In this document: piece by piece, positions 16,633 through 24,684 of the stretch
Layout: each line of letters begins with the position of its first letter
Position numbering within the stretch: the stretch's first letter is position 1
Assembly: GCF_052055585.1 (NCBI RefSeq)
Contig: NZ_CP170485.1
Location: 2,108,001-2,172,000, forward strand
Length of the DNA: 64,000 nt
DNA from: Oceanicaulis sp052055585
Lineage (GTDB): Bacteria; Pseudomonadota; Alphaproteobacteria; Caulobacterales; Maricaulaceae
Direction of reading: 5' to 3'
Translations under genes and position numbers: made by a program
Notes under the pieces: model-generated
Seen by the model: the letters and a program-made list of their open reading frames with translations, nothing else
Told to the model about the DNA's origin: nothing
Database searches by the model: none

Positions 16633-17127
16633 ATGAACTACCTCCTGTCTGACACCAGCTTCTGGGCCTTTGTCGGCCTGATCCTGTTCTTCGTGGTGAT
16701 CGCCTTTGTCGGCGCCCCGAAAATGATCGGCAAAGCGCTCGACGATCGCGCCGACCTGATCCGCAAGGAACTCGATGAAGCCCGTCGCCTGCGCGAAGAA
16801 GCGCAGGAGCTGATGGCCACTTATGAGCGCAAGCAGACCGAGGCCGCGGCCGAAGCTGAAGCGATCATCAAGCAGGCCAAGGCGGAAGCTGACTATCTGC
16901 GCGACAACGCCAAGACCGAGATCGCCCAGCGCATCGAACGCCGCACGGCCATGGCCGAGCAGCGCATCGCGCAGGCCGAGGCCCAGGCCGCCAAGGAAGT
17001 CAAATCCCTGGCCGCTGACCTCGCCGTGGAAGCCGCTGAGCAGCTTCTGTCCAAGAAGCTGAACAAGACCCAGCGCAACGCCCTTCTGAAGGCCGATACG
17101 GCCGCCCTGAAGGACCAGCTGAACTAG
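16633..17127 (+). CDS. atpF: ATP synthase F0 subunit b
   Basis: A 164-residue stalk subunit: one N-terminal membrane helix (FWAFVGLILFFVVIAFVGAP) followed by a coiled coil (DDRADLIRKELDEARRLREE and onward). The length is normal for the family. Last gene of the F0 operon; a Rho-independent terminator follows 28 bases after the stop. Confidence 0.95.
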   Translation: MNYLLSDTSFWAFVGLILFFVVIAFVGAPKMIGKALDDRADLIRKELDEARRLREEAQELMATYERKQTEAAAEAEAIIKQAKAEADYLRDNAKTEIAQRIERRTAMAEQRIAQAEAQAAKEVKSLAADLAVEAAEQLLSKKLNKTQRNALLKADTAALKDQLN

Positions 17128-17154
17128 TCAGCCCTGACAAACCGACATGAAAAA

Positions 17155-17181
17155 GCCCGCGAGATGATCGCGGGCTTTTTT
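17155..17181 (+). terminator. Rho-independent terminator of the F0 operon
   Basis: GCCCGCGA (17155-17162), loop GATGA, TCGCGGGC (17168-17175), then six T. AAAAA precedes the stem, so it can also serve the convergent serine hydrolase gene that ends at 17198. Confidence 0.93.
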
Positions 17182-17197
17182 GTATCTGGCGCAAAGC

Positions 17198-18265
17198 CTA
17201 GTCCGCGCAGATGACCTGTTCTTGCAGCAGCTGATAGGACAGGGCGAACATCTCGCCCTGGCTCTCGTCCACATTGGTCAGCATGGCCATTCCGGCGTCA
17301 AAGGCCGGCACATAGACCAGCGTGATATTGCTCGCCCCGTTCGAGCCTGACTGGGTCGAGACGAGATATGAGGCTCCACAGAGCTCCAGTTCACGGAATC
17401 GGCCGCCATAGGCGTAGTTCTGCTCGGGAACCTGAACGGTGCGGAAGGCTTCAAGCGAAGCAGCGGACAGCACCTCGCCGCTTTCAAGCGCCCGTTCCAG
17501 TCTGATCAGGTCCGACGCTGTCGTATAGCTGCCCTTGAAGAAGTCCGGGCTCCAGTAATCCCCTCGCCCGTCTGGATCCTCGGGATCAAAACCGATAGCG
17601 ACATTCCGGACACGGGGCGTGGTTTCGTGCAGATCGTGGACATAGCCCCCGCTCTGGCTCATCCCGGCCCGGTCATACACATAATGCTGTCGGACCTGGA
17701 CATAGCTTTCGCCCGTCACCTCAGCCAGCAGGTACTGAACCAGCAGCCAGTTTGACAGGGCATAGTCAAACCGCTCGCCGGGCTGAAACTGCAGATCGCC
17801 GCTGGCATAGTCGGCCACCGCCTCATCAACGCTTTGCGCATCGACCGCCTCGGCCTCGCCATTGGCGATCCGCCGGAAAGCGGCGCGAAGGTCGTTGGGC
17901 AGCCCCGACTGATTGCTCAGAATCATGCGCAGGGTGAGCTGAGCGCCGGTGTCAGGGCGGTAGTCGTGCAGATAGGCGCTGATGGGCGCATCGAGATCCA
18001 GAACGCCCTCATCAACCAGCGCGAAGACGGCGATGGAGGCGAAATACTTGTCGATGGAGCCGGTCTGGAACCGGGTGTCGGCGTTGATGAGTCGCCCCGT
18101 CTCCGGATCAGCCACACCCCAGGCCCAGCTTTGCCCCCTATCGCCCGTATCCAGCCGCACAACGCCGTTAAAGGCATGTGACTGCACCCAGTCGCCGACT
18201 GGCTCTGGAGGGGCCTCAGCCGGCGTCAGAGCGGCGGCAATCAATAAGGGAAGGGCGAAGGTCAT
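17198..18265 (-). CDS. Exported serine hydrolase, beta-lactamase class C fold
   Basis: A 355-residue protein with a short signal peptide (MTFALPLLIAAALTPAEA). The nucleophile motif is SIDK in FQTGSIDKYFAS (SxxK). The usual YxN motif is represented by FDYALSNW, in which the Tyr is kept but the canonical Ser-Asn after it is replaced by Ala-Leu. LTLRMILSNQSGLPNDL is the conserved stretch between them. The family includes penicillin-binding-like peptidases and esterases. The unusual motif argues against calling this a beta-lactamase. It stands alone, convergent with the F0 operon. Confidence 0.85.
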   Translation of the reverse strand: MTFALPLLIAAALTPAEAPPEPVGDWVQSHAFNGVVRLDTGDRGQSWAWGVADPETGRLINADTRFQTGSIDKYFASIAVFALVDEGVLDLDAPISAYLHDYRPDTGAQLTLRMILSNQSGLPNDLRAAFRRIANGEAEAVDAQSVDEAVADYASGDLQFQPGERFDYALSNWLLVQYLLAEVTGESYVQVRQHYVYDRAGMSQSGGYVHDLHETTPRVRNVAIGFDPEDPDGRGDYWSPDFFKGSYTTASDLIRLERALESGEVLSAASLEAFRTVQVPEQNYAYGGRFRELELCGASYLVSTQSGSNGASNITLVYVPAFDAGMAMLTNVDESQGEMFALSYQLLQEQVICAD

Positions 18266-18390
18266 GAACGGCTCCTGTCTGCGGGCAGACGTTATCGTGC
18301 AGGAGCAGCAAGCCTATCTGATTTGGCTGAGGGCAGAAGCGCCGCTCACCGACGGACAGGCGCCATTGATCGAATAATCGCAGACCGGGA

Positions 18391-18693
18391 TCAGGACGGC
18401 CGGTCTTCGCGATGGAAGCGATCGAAGATGTGCTTGACCTTGTCCCAGACGCCCGGATGACGCTTCAGCCAGTTGGTGATGAAGGTGTGGGCGCGCTTGG
18501 AGGTCATCGCCAGCAGCAGGAGGCCGATAACGGCCAGCGGCAGCCCCAGCGGAATGGGCAGGAAAAACAGCGGGACAGACAGGGCGAGCAGAAACAGCGC
18601 CAAGGCGACCGAGATCGCGCGAAGCACCACCATGACCATGCCGGTCACGCCATTCATTCCGTTGCGCGCCCAGCGATTGGGGGTGTCGTTCAT
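18391..18693 (-). CDS. Small membrane protein, PGPGW-like
   Basis: A 100-residue protein from ATG 18693 (a start five codons earlier is possible). It has two hydrophobic segments, VVLRAISVALALFLLALSV and LFFLPIPLGLPLAVIGLLLL, then a basic amphipathic tail with WLKRHPGVWDKVKHIFDRF. It resembles the small protein at 59460-59714, which shares the pattern VPLF-x-P-x-P-x-G-L and the HP near the end. This pattern recalls the PGPGW family of putative membrane proteins. No function is known. Confidence 0.65.
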   Translation of the reverse strand: MNDTPNRWARNGMNGVTGMVMVVLRAISVALALFLLALSVPLFFLPIPLGLPLAVIGLLLLAMTSKRAHTFITNWLKRHPGVWDKVKHIFDRFHREDRPS

Positions 18694-18878
18694 CGCCACC
18701 GCCGCCATCCTAACCCGATTACAGACCCAGACGTCTGCTACATAGGCCTATGTTGAGGGCCCCGCCATCCGATACAACCCGTATCGACTGACGAGGCCCG
18801 CAATCTTGCAGTTGACCGGACCGATTTCGCCACAGTGTTGCACCGCAACCTCAACCGGTCCGTGAGACTGCGTCTTGT

Positions 18879-20447
18879 TTACGCGTCGTCCGTAGCCGGC
18901 GTCCAGCGCAGAACCGGCTGACGAGCAGCGCGGGTTTCATCCAGACGCTTGGTCGGCGCATAGCGCGGCGCCGCAGTGAAGCGCTCGGTCTCACCCGCCT
19001 TGGCCGCATGGGCGAGCGCTTCCAGCGTATCGCAGAAGCGGTCAACACTGGCCTTGGATTCCGACTCCGTCGGCTCGATCAGCATCGCGCCGTGCACGAC
19101 CAGCGGGAAGTACATGGTCATGGGGTGATAGCCCTCATCGATCATGGCTTTCGCAAAGTCGAGCGTGGTGACGCCGGTATCCTTGAGGAAGCGGTCGTCA
19201 AACAGCGCCTCGTGCATGCACAGACCGTCAAAGGACGGCGTCATGACGTCCTTGAGGCGCGCCAGGATGTAGTTGGCGTTCAGGACCGCGTCTTCGCTGG
19301 CCTGTTTCAGGCCGTCCGCGCCATGGCTGAGCATGTAGCTCATGGCGCGGGTGAACATGCCCATCTGGCCGTGGAAGGCGACCATGCGGCCGAACGGCTC
19401 GGCGCCCTGCGCTTTGGCGTCAGCTTCATCCTCAACCATGCGCCAGCTATCGCCCTCCTTGAGGACGTAAGGCAGGGGCGCAAACTTGGCGAGGGCGTCA
19501 GAGAGCACCGTCGGACCTGCGCCGGGACCACCGCCGCCGTGCGGGGTGGAATAGGTCTTGTGCAGGTTGAAGTGCATGGCGTCGACGCCCAGATCACCCG
19601 GGCGGACCCGGCCGGAAATGGCGTTGAAGTTGGCGCCGTCGCAATAGAAATACCCGCCCGCCTCGTGGATGGCGTCTGCAATTGCGCGAATATCGCGCTC
19701 GAACAGGCCGCACGTATTGGGGTTGGTCAGCATGATCGCGGCGACGTCATCGCCGAGTTTGGCCTTGAAGGCCTCCATGTCGACGCGGCCATCGGGGCCT
19801 GCCGGGATCTCGTCGCAGAAGAAGCCGCACTGAACAGCGGTCGCCGGGTTGGTGCCGTGCGCGCTTTCAGGCACCAGCACGCGACGGCGATGGCTTTCGC
19901 CACGAGCGTCTAGCGCGGCGCGGATCGCCATCATGCCGCACAGCTCGCCATGGGCGCCCGCTTTGGGGCTCATGGCCACGGTCGGCATGTTGGTCAGCGT
20001 CATCAACCAGTGCGCCAGCTCACCGATCAGCTCGAACGCGCCCTGCACGGTCGATTGCGGCTGCAGCGGGTGCACGTCCGAAAAGCCCGGCAGACGCGCC
20101 ATCTTCTCGTTCAGGCGCGGGTTGTGCTTCATCGTGCACGAGCCCAGCGGATAGAGCCCCAGATCGATGGCGTAGTTCTTCCGGCTCAGGCGCACATAAT
20201 GGCGCATGGCTTCGGGCTCGGAGAGACCGGGAAGACCCAGATCCTCGGTACGCTCCAGAGCGCCCAGACGGGATGTCTTGCCCTTCGGCGTTTCGAAATC
20301 GACGCCGGTCTTGTCATAGGTCTGACGCTCGAAGATCAGCGGTTCAGCCTGATCGAGCCCGCGCGAGCCCGAGAAGGTGTCGGCATACGCGCCCGGATCA
20401 GGGGTGTGGATCGGAGCGGAGGGACGGCCTTGAGTGTTCATCGCCAT
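18879..20447 (-). CDS. gcvPB: Glycine dehydrogenase (decarboxylating) subunit 2
   Basis: P-protein half that binds pyridoxal phosphate and decarboxylates glycine. The 522-residue protein has the PLP lysine in HFNLHKTYSTPHGGGGPGAG (near residue 296). LGSCTMKHNPRLNEK and ESAHGTNPATA are further hallmarks. It is encoded directly after subunit 1, two bases apart, so the complex is split (two-gene form) rather than the single-chain P-protein. The N-terminal extension of about 40 residues (MAMNTQGRPSAPIHTPD) and the C-terminal tail look variable. Last gene of the glycine cleavage operon. Confidence 0.97.
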   Translation of the reverse strand: MAMNTQGRPSAPIHTPDPGAYADTFSGSRGLDQAEPLIFERQTYDKTGVDFETPKGKTSRLGALERTEDLGLPGLSEPEAMRHYVRLSRKNYAIDLGLYPLGSCTMKHNPRLNEKMARLPGFSDVHPLQPQSTVQGAFELIGELAHWLMTLTNMPTVAMSPKAGAHGELCGMMAIRAALDARGESHRRRVLVPESAHGTNPATAVQCGFFCDEIPAGPDGRVDMEAFKAKLGDDVAAIMLTNPNTCGLFERDIRAIADAIHEAGGYFYCDGANFNAISGRVRPGDLGVDAMHFNLHKTYSTPHGGGGPGAGPTVLSDALAKFAPLPYVLKEGDSWRMVEDEADAKAQGAEPFGRMVAFHGQMGMFTRAMSYMLSHGADGLKQASEDAVLNANYILARLKDVMTPSFDGLCMHEALFDDRFLKDTGVTTLDFAKAMIDEGYHPMTMYFPLVVHGAMLIEPTESESKASVDRFCDTLEALAHAAKAGETERFTAAPRYAPTKRLDETRAARQPVLRWTPATDDA

Positions 20448-20449
20448 GA

Positions 20450-21796
20450 TTACAGCACCTCTTTCAGAGCCGCTTCGAAAGCGTCGAGATCGCTATCGGT
20501 GTTGGTTTCGGTGGCCGCAACGATCAGAAGATCGTCATAGCCCTTGCCCGGATAGAGCCGGCTGGCGGGCACGCCGCCCAGAACGCCCTTTTCAGCCAGC
20601 GCTTCCACCACGTCCGCCGCGTTTTTCGGCAGGCGCAGGGTGAATTCGTTGAAGAAGGCGTCGGTCACCAGCTCCACGCCGGAAATCGCGCTGAGGCGAT
20701 CGGCCAGCTCGCAGGCTTTCTCATGGCTCAGCCGGGCCATGGTGCGCAGGCCCGTATCGCCCAGCAGCGACATGTGGATCGTCCAGGCCAGCGTCATCAG
20801 GCCCGAATTGGTGCAGATGTTCGAGGTGGCCTTGTCGCGGCGGATATGCTGCTCGCGCGTCGACAGCGTCAGCACATAGCCGCGGCGGCCGTCCGCATCC
20901 ACGGTCTCACCGGCCAGACGGCCCGGCAGGTTGCGGATGAAGTTGCGGTCATTGCGGCAAGCAAACAGACCCACATGCGGGCCGCCGAATTGCAGGCCGA
21001 CGCCGATGGACTGGCCTTCGCCCACCACGATGTCCGCGCCCATGGCGCCCGGGGTCTTCATCAGGCCCAGCGACACCGCTTCGGTGAACACCGCGATCAG
21101 GAGCGCGCCCTTTTCATGGGCGGCCTTGGCGATGGGTTCCAGATCATGGACCTGACCGAACACGTCCGGATTCTGCACGACCACGCACGCCACATCGTCG
21201 CTAATACGCGACGCGATATCGTCAAGACCGCCCGGAACCGCCGGATCGTCCTTGATCTCGATGTCCATGTATTTGGCGAGCGTGTGGGTCGCAGCCGCGT
21301 AATGAGGGTGCAGATTGCCGCTCAGGATCGCCTTCTTGCGCTTGGTGATCCGGCAGGCCATCAGCACGGCTTCGCCGCAGGCGGTCGAGCCGTCATACAT
21401 GGAAGCGTTCGCCACTTCCATGCCGGTCAGGAGCGCAACCTGGGTCTGAAACTCAAAGAGGGTCTGCAGCGTGCCCTGGCTGATTTCCGGCTGGTACGGC
21501 GTGTAGCTGGTCAGATATTCTGAACGCTGGATCAGATGATCCACGCTGGAGGGAATGTGGTGCTTGTACGCGCCCGCGCCCACGAAGAACGGCGCTTCGG
21601 AAGCGGCGATGTTCTTGCGCGACATCTGCGTCAGAAGGCGCTCGACCTCCATCTCGCTCTTGTGGCGCGGCAGGTCCACCGGCCCGTCCAGACGCGCCTT
21701 TTCCGGCACGTCTTCAAACAGGGCGTCGACAGAATCCACACCGATCTTCTCGAGCATCTCGGCCCGGTCGGCGTCGGTCAGCGGGAGATAGCGCAT
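20450..21796 (-). CDS. gcvPA: Glycine dehydrogenase (decarboxylating) subunit 1
   Basis: Partner of subunit 2 in the P-protein. From ATG 21796 it is 448 residues (MRYLPLTDADRAEML); GGAAGGTGG lies just upstream, which decides this start over one seven codons earlier. YTPYQPEISQGTLQTLFEFQ and MYDGSTACGEAVLMA are characteristic of subunit 1. There is no PLP lysine, as expected. The 96-base gap from gcvH holds no clear terminator. Confidence 0.97.
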   Translation of the reverse strand: MRYLPLTDADRAEMLEKIGVDSVDALFEDVPEKARLDGPVDLPRHKSEMEVERLLTQMSRKNIAASEAPFFVGAGAYKHHIPSSVDHLIQRSEYLTSYTPYQPEISQGTLQTLFEFQTQVALLTGMEVANASMYDGSTACGEAVLMACRITKRKKAILSGNLHPHYAAATHTLAKYMDIEIKDDPAVPGGLDDIASRISDDVACVVVQNPDVFGQVHDLEPIAKAAHEKGALLIAVFTEAVSLGLMKTPGAMGADIVVGEGQSIGVGLQFGGPHVGLFACRNDRNFIRNLPGRLAGETVDADGRRGYVLTLSTREQHIRRDKATSNICTNSGLMTLAWTIHMSLLGDTGLRTMARLSHEKACELADRLSAISGVELVTDAFFNEFTLRLPKNAADVVEALAEKGVLGGVPASRLYPGKGYDDLLIVAATETNTDSDLDAFEAALKEVL

Positions 21797-21892
21797 GGGC
21801 GATCCACCTTCCTTCAATAAGCAGGGCAGGCGGCCCCGTTGGGCCGCCGGTCTTGTCGCTGCATCTAGATCGACGCCGTCAGGCGTCGAGAC

Positions 21893-22258
21893 TTACTTGG
21901 TGTGCTCGGCGTAGGCCGCGTCGTCCATCATGGCGTCAAGCTGGGATTTGTCAGACAGCTTGATCTTGACGAACCAGCCCTCGGCTTCCGGCGCTTCGTT
22001 TACGGTCGCCGGCGCATCTTCCAGACTGGAGTTGACGGCGATGATCTCGCCCGACACCGGCGCATAGACTTCAGAGGCGGCCTTCACGCTTTCCACCACA
22101 GCCAGCTCGTCGCCCTTGGCGACAGTCTTGCCGACTTCAGGCAGTTCCACGAACACCACATCGCCCAGCTGTTCAGCGGCGTAGGCGGTGATGCCCACAA
22201 CGCCCTCTTCGCCGTCGACGCGGATCCATTCATGATCTTCGGTAAAACGGGTGGTCAT
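21893..22258 (-). CDS. gcvH: Glycine cleavage system H protein
   Basis: Lipoylated carrier that shuttles the aminomethyl group from P- to T- and L-proteins. The 121-residue protein has the lipoyl lysine at Lys59 in VVESVKAASEVYAP. The start FTEDHEWIRVDG is standard. A good GGAGG-type site lies before the ATG. It sits 33 bases after gcvT. Confidence 0.97.
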   Translation of the reverse strand: MTTRFTEDHEWIRVDGEEGVVGITAYAAEQLGDVVFVELPEVGKTVAKGDELAVVESVKAASEVYAPVSGEIIAVNSSLEDAPATVNEAPEAEGWFVKIKLSDKSQLDAMMDDAAYAEHTK

Positions 22259-22291
22259 CTTCTGTCTCCTCCAGAAACGGTAAGCGCGGGA

Positions 22292-23386
22292 TCAACCGCG
22301 ATAAAAACGATGCGGCGCGAAGGGCGTCTTCACCACTTCAGCCGGGCGCGCCTTGCCGCGCACCATCAAATCAATCTCGGTCCCTGGCGTCGCCAGATCG
22401 GTGCGCACATAGCCCATGGCGATCGGAGCGCCGACGGTGGGGCCAAAGCCGCCCGAGGTCACAACGCCCACAACCTCGCCATTGACGGCGATCTCCGTGC
22501 CCTCACGGGCAGGGGCGCGGTCTTTCAGGGCTATGCCAACGCGCTTTTTGGCCGGCTTGTCGGCAATGTCCTTGAGGATGCGGTCCGCACCGGGGAAGTC
22601 GGCGCGCTCGCGACGCGATTTCGCCACCGCCCAGGTCAGGGCCGCCTCGATCGGGCTGGTGGTCTCGTCCATGTCATGGCCATACAGGCACAGGCCCGCT
22701 TCCAGACGCAGGGAATCGCGTGCGCCGAGACCGATGGGTTTGACGCGCGCATCAGACAGAAGCTTGCGCGCAAAGTCGCTGGCATGCTCGTTGGCGACGG
22801 AGATCTCAAACCCGTCCTCGCCGGTATAGCCCGAGCGCGAAATCATCAGGCGCAGGCCATCAATCTCGAACCAGCCCGCCTGCATGAAGACCATCTTGGC
22901 GGCTTCGGGGCAGATATCCGCCATCACCGCGCCCGCCTGCGGGCCTTGCAGCGCCAGAAGCGCGCGACCATCCAGCTCGACAAGTTCAGCAACGCCCTTG
23001 GTCGCTTCGAGGATGTAATCAAAGTCAGAGCGCTTGCAGGCGGCGTTCACCACCAGGAACAGGCCTTCAGCATCGGGGCGGGAGACCATCAGATCGTCCT
23101 TGATGCCGCCTTCGGAATTGAGAAGCAGGGTGTATTTCTGTTCGCCCGGCTGCAGCGCCGCGAGATCCGCCGTGATCAGCTTTTCCAGTGCGCTCTCATC
23201 ACCAATCAGCCGCGCCTGGCCCATATGGGAGACGTCAAACAGGCCCGCCGCTTCACGGGTATGGTTATGTTCGCCCATGACGCCGTCATACTGGACGGGC
23301 ATTTCATAGCCGGCGAACGGGACCATCTTGGCCCCCAGCTCGATGTGGAGATCGTAAAGCGGCGTGCGTTTGAGCGTTTCGGTCAT
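22292..23386 (-). CDS. gcvT: Glycine cleavage system T protein (aminomethyltransferase)
   Basis: Transfers the methylene group to tetrahydrofolate and releases ammonia. From ATG 23386 the protein is 364 residues, a normal length. LYDLHIELGAKMVPFAGYEM is the conserved start and DVSHMGQ is the folate-site stretch. SRSGYTGEDGFEI and ARDSLRLEAGLCLYGHD are further hallmarks. An ATG five codons upstream is possible but lacks conservation. First gene of the operon; the glycine riboswitch ends about 54 bases before this start. Confidence 0.97.
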   Translation of the reverse strand: MTETLKRTPLYDLHIELGAKMVPFAGYEMPVQYDGVMGEHNHTREAAGLFDVSHMGQARLIGDESALEKLITADLAALQPGEQKYTLLLNSEGGIKDDLMVSRPDAEGLFLVVNAACKRSDFDYILEATKGVAELVELDGRALLALQGPQAGAVMADICPEAAKMVFMQAGWFEIDGLRLMISRSGYTGEDGFEISVANEHASDFARKLLSDARVKPIGLGARDSLRLEAGLCLYGHDMDETTSPIEAALTWAVAKSRRERADFPGADRILKDIADKPAKKRVGIALKDRAPAREGTEIAVNGEVVGVVTSGGFGPTVGAPIAMGYVRTDLATPGTEIDLMVRGKARPAEVVKTPFAPHRFYRG

Positions 23387-23439
23387 GTCTGGCCTCAGCA
23401 TGCGGGTTTGCGAGCGTCGCGCGGCTCATGCCGGCTCCG

Positions 23440-23645
23440 ATTCGCCCCCGCTGTCTTGAAGACCTGAGAGATTCCCGCGTGACGCCAGCCAGGGAGAGGC
23501 GCGCCCGCATTGCTCCTTCGGTGGGGCGCTGAAACTCAGCACCCGCTTTCCAGCGTTAGGTCTTAGGCTTGCGGTCCTTTAGCCTGAGCGTTTCCGGGGC
23601 GGTTGCGCCTTCGGCGCCGGCGTCTTCGGCCGGTCTCTCCCGCAA
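23440..23645 (-). ncRNA. Tandem glycine riboswitch in the gcvT leader
   Basis: Read on the minus strand, aptamer 1 begins with GGGAGAGACCGG (about 23643), continues with GCCGAAGGCGCAA and then GGAAACGCTCAGGCTAAAGG. Aptamer 2 follows after a short linker with CCACCGAAGGAGCAA, then GAATCTCTCAGGTCTTCAAG and GACAGCGGGGGC (to about 23440). CCGAAGG and CTCAGG are the conserved glycine-pocket elements and occur once in each half. The position directly upstream of gcvT fits. In this class glycine binding usually turns expression of gcv genes on. The expression platform between 23386 and 23440 was not folded. Confidence 0.92.
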
Positions 23646-23698
23646 GTGACCTGTATCCATGCCCGCAACAGCGCGCCTCCCGGCGGGTCTGCAGCGAC

Positions 23699-23731
23699 GC
23701 GCAAACCTAGCGTTTGCGCGGTATGAGTCAA
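23699..23731 (-). promoter_or_regulatory. Predicted gcv operon promoter overlapped by a perfect palindrome
   Basis: On the minus strand TTGACT (23731-23726), a 16-base spacer and TAGGTT (23709-23704) form a sigma-70 type promoter about 60 bases before the riboswitch. GCGCAAAC (23699-23706) and GTTTGCGC (23712-23719) are a perfect 8-bp inverted repeat around CTAGC, covering the -10 box, where a repressor would block transcription. The rest of the non-coding stretch 23732-23802 shows nothing I recognise. Confidence 0.5.
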
Positions 23732-23802
23732 TCGCGATTGGGCGCTGCAGCATGGCTGTCGCGCACGTCCCCTCACCCACTGCCAGCTGGCGGCGCGCCA
23801 CC

Positions 23803-24195
23803 CTATTCGGTTGTTGGCGGGGTCAGCATGATGCAGGCCTGCAAGGCCTCCTGCATGAGCTGGGGAATAGCGAGCTGTTCCTCTTCGGGCAGGGCTTCGA
23901 ACTCGGACATGACCCTGTCGCGCACGACTTCCCAGTCCTGGATTTCGCCCCGTCCCTCGATGCTGGCCTGAGACCCCAGCGCCATCAGACGGAAACCCTC
24001 CGGGCTCACCGCCTCGCGCATGTCATCGGAAAAGCACTGACAGAACGCTTCATAGCTCGCCGGGGCTTGCGCCGGATTGCGATCAGTCTGCTGGATGCGG
24101 CACGCCTGCTGCAACCAGATTCCATACTGGCGCTCATCGGCCTCGTACGGCCGCTCATCGGCCAGCGCCAGACCCAGCGCCAAAGTGATCAGCAT
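23803..24195 (-). CDS. Exported cysteine-containing protein, paralogue B
   Basis: No family recognised. From ATG 24195 the protein is 130 residues. The start MLITLALGLALADERPYEAD is a short, poorly charged signal-peptide-like stretch with likely cleavage after ALA. The mature part is acidic and helical, with four cysteines: QQACRIQQ, FCQC and LQAC. All four are also present in the tandem copy at 24207-24599, which has the same length and clear similarity along its whole length. Conserved landmarks are the QY before WLQQ, the cysteine pattern, and IPxWE/IQDWE. The two genes are 11 bases apart on the same strand. A periplasmic, disulfide-stabilised helical protein is a reasonable inference. Confidence 0.65.
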   Translation of the reverse strand: MLITLALGLALADERPYEADERQYGIWLQQACRIQQTDRNPAQAPASYEAFCQCFSDDMREAVSPEGFRLMALGSQASIEGRGEIQDWEVVRDRVMSEFEALPEEEQLAIPQLMQEALQACIMLTPPTTE

Positions 24196-24206
24196 GTCCG
24201 TCTCCG

Positions 24207-24599
24207 TCAGTCGTTGGTCGCCGGGCCCAGAGTCACGCATTGCTGCAGGCTGGACTGAAGGCGTGCGGGAATTTCGCTCTGTTCCTGCTGCGGCAGGGCG
24301 GCGTATTCGGCAAAGGCGGTATCACGCGCCGCCTCCCAGTCCGGGATGTCCGCCCGGTCCTGGGCGTGCCCCTGCAGGCTTAGCGCCATGACGCGAAACG
24401 CGTCGTCCGAGGAGGACGCGTTCAGGCTGTCGGCGACACAGGCGCAAAACGCCTCAAATTCGGCCGGCTCATGCCCGTCGCGGCGGTCCGCCTGCTGCAA
24501 GCGGCAGCCCTGCTGAAGCCAGGCCGAGTATTGCTGCTCGTCCGCTTCAAACGGCCGGTCGTCCGTCAGCGCCAGGGCCAGAATCAGTGTGATGAACAT
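24207..24599 (-). CDS. Exported cysteine-containing protein, paralogue A
   Basis: Tandem paralogue of the gene at 23803-24195, also 130 residues from ATG 24599 (a longer frame to 24707 runs into the argS terminator hairpin and is rejected). The start MFITLILALALTDDRPFEAD parallels the other copy. The conserved cysteines are in QQGCRLQQ, FCACVAD and LQQCVTL. GGGAGA precedes the ATG. Similarity without any intervening repeat suggests an old tandem duplication. The unit lies downstream of argS on the same strand but is separated from it by a strong hairpin. The function is unknown. Confidence 0.65.
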   Translation of the reverse strand: MFITLILALALTDDRPFEADEQQYSAWLQQGCRLQQADRRDGHEPAEFEAFCACVADSLNASSSDDAFRVMALSLQGHAQDRADIPDWEAARDTAFAEYAALPQQEQSEIPARLQSSLQQCVTLGPATND

Positions 24600-24637
24600 G
24601 AGCGTCTCCCTTAAGTGGCGACACTCTAGTGCAGACA

Positions 24638-24678
24638 TCGCCTCTCGCCCTCCCCTGAATAAGGGGGGCGAGAGGCGA
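24638..24678 (-). terminator. Strong hairpin after argS
   Basis: CGCCTCTCGCCC on one side and GGGCGAGAGGCG on the other form a stem of about 17 bp around GAATA, beginning 7 bases after the argS stop codon. There is no U-tract. Its CCTCTC...GAGAGG core resembles the palindromes beside the DUF559 gene at 46902-47023, so it may be a dispersed repeat that doubles as a terminator. Confidence 0.55.
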
Positions 24679-24684
24679 CAGAGT

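Noticed and set aside
17198..18265. Antibiotic-resistance beta-lactamase
   Set aside because: The SxxK fold is shared by many hydrolases, and the Tyr motif is altered; there is no support for a resistance role.
23556..23801. 81-residue minus-strand frame
   Set aside because: It overlaps the first glycine riboswitch aptamer and has no protein-like features.
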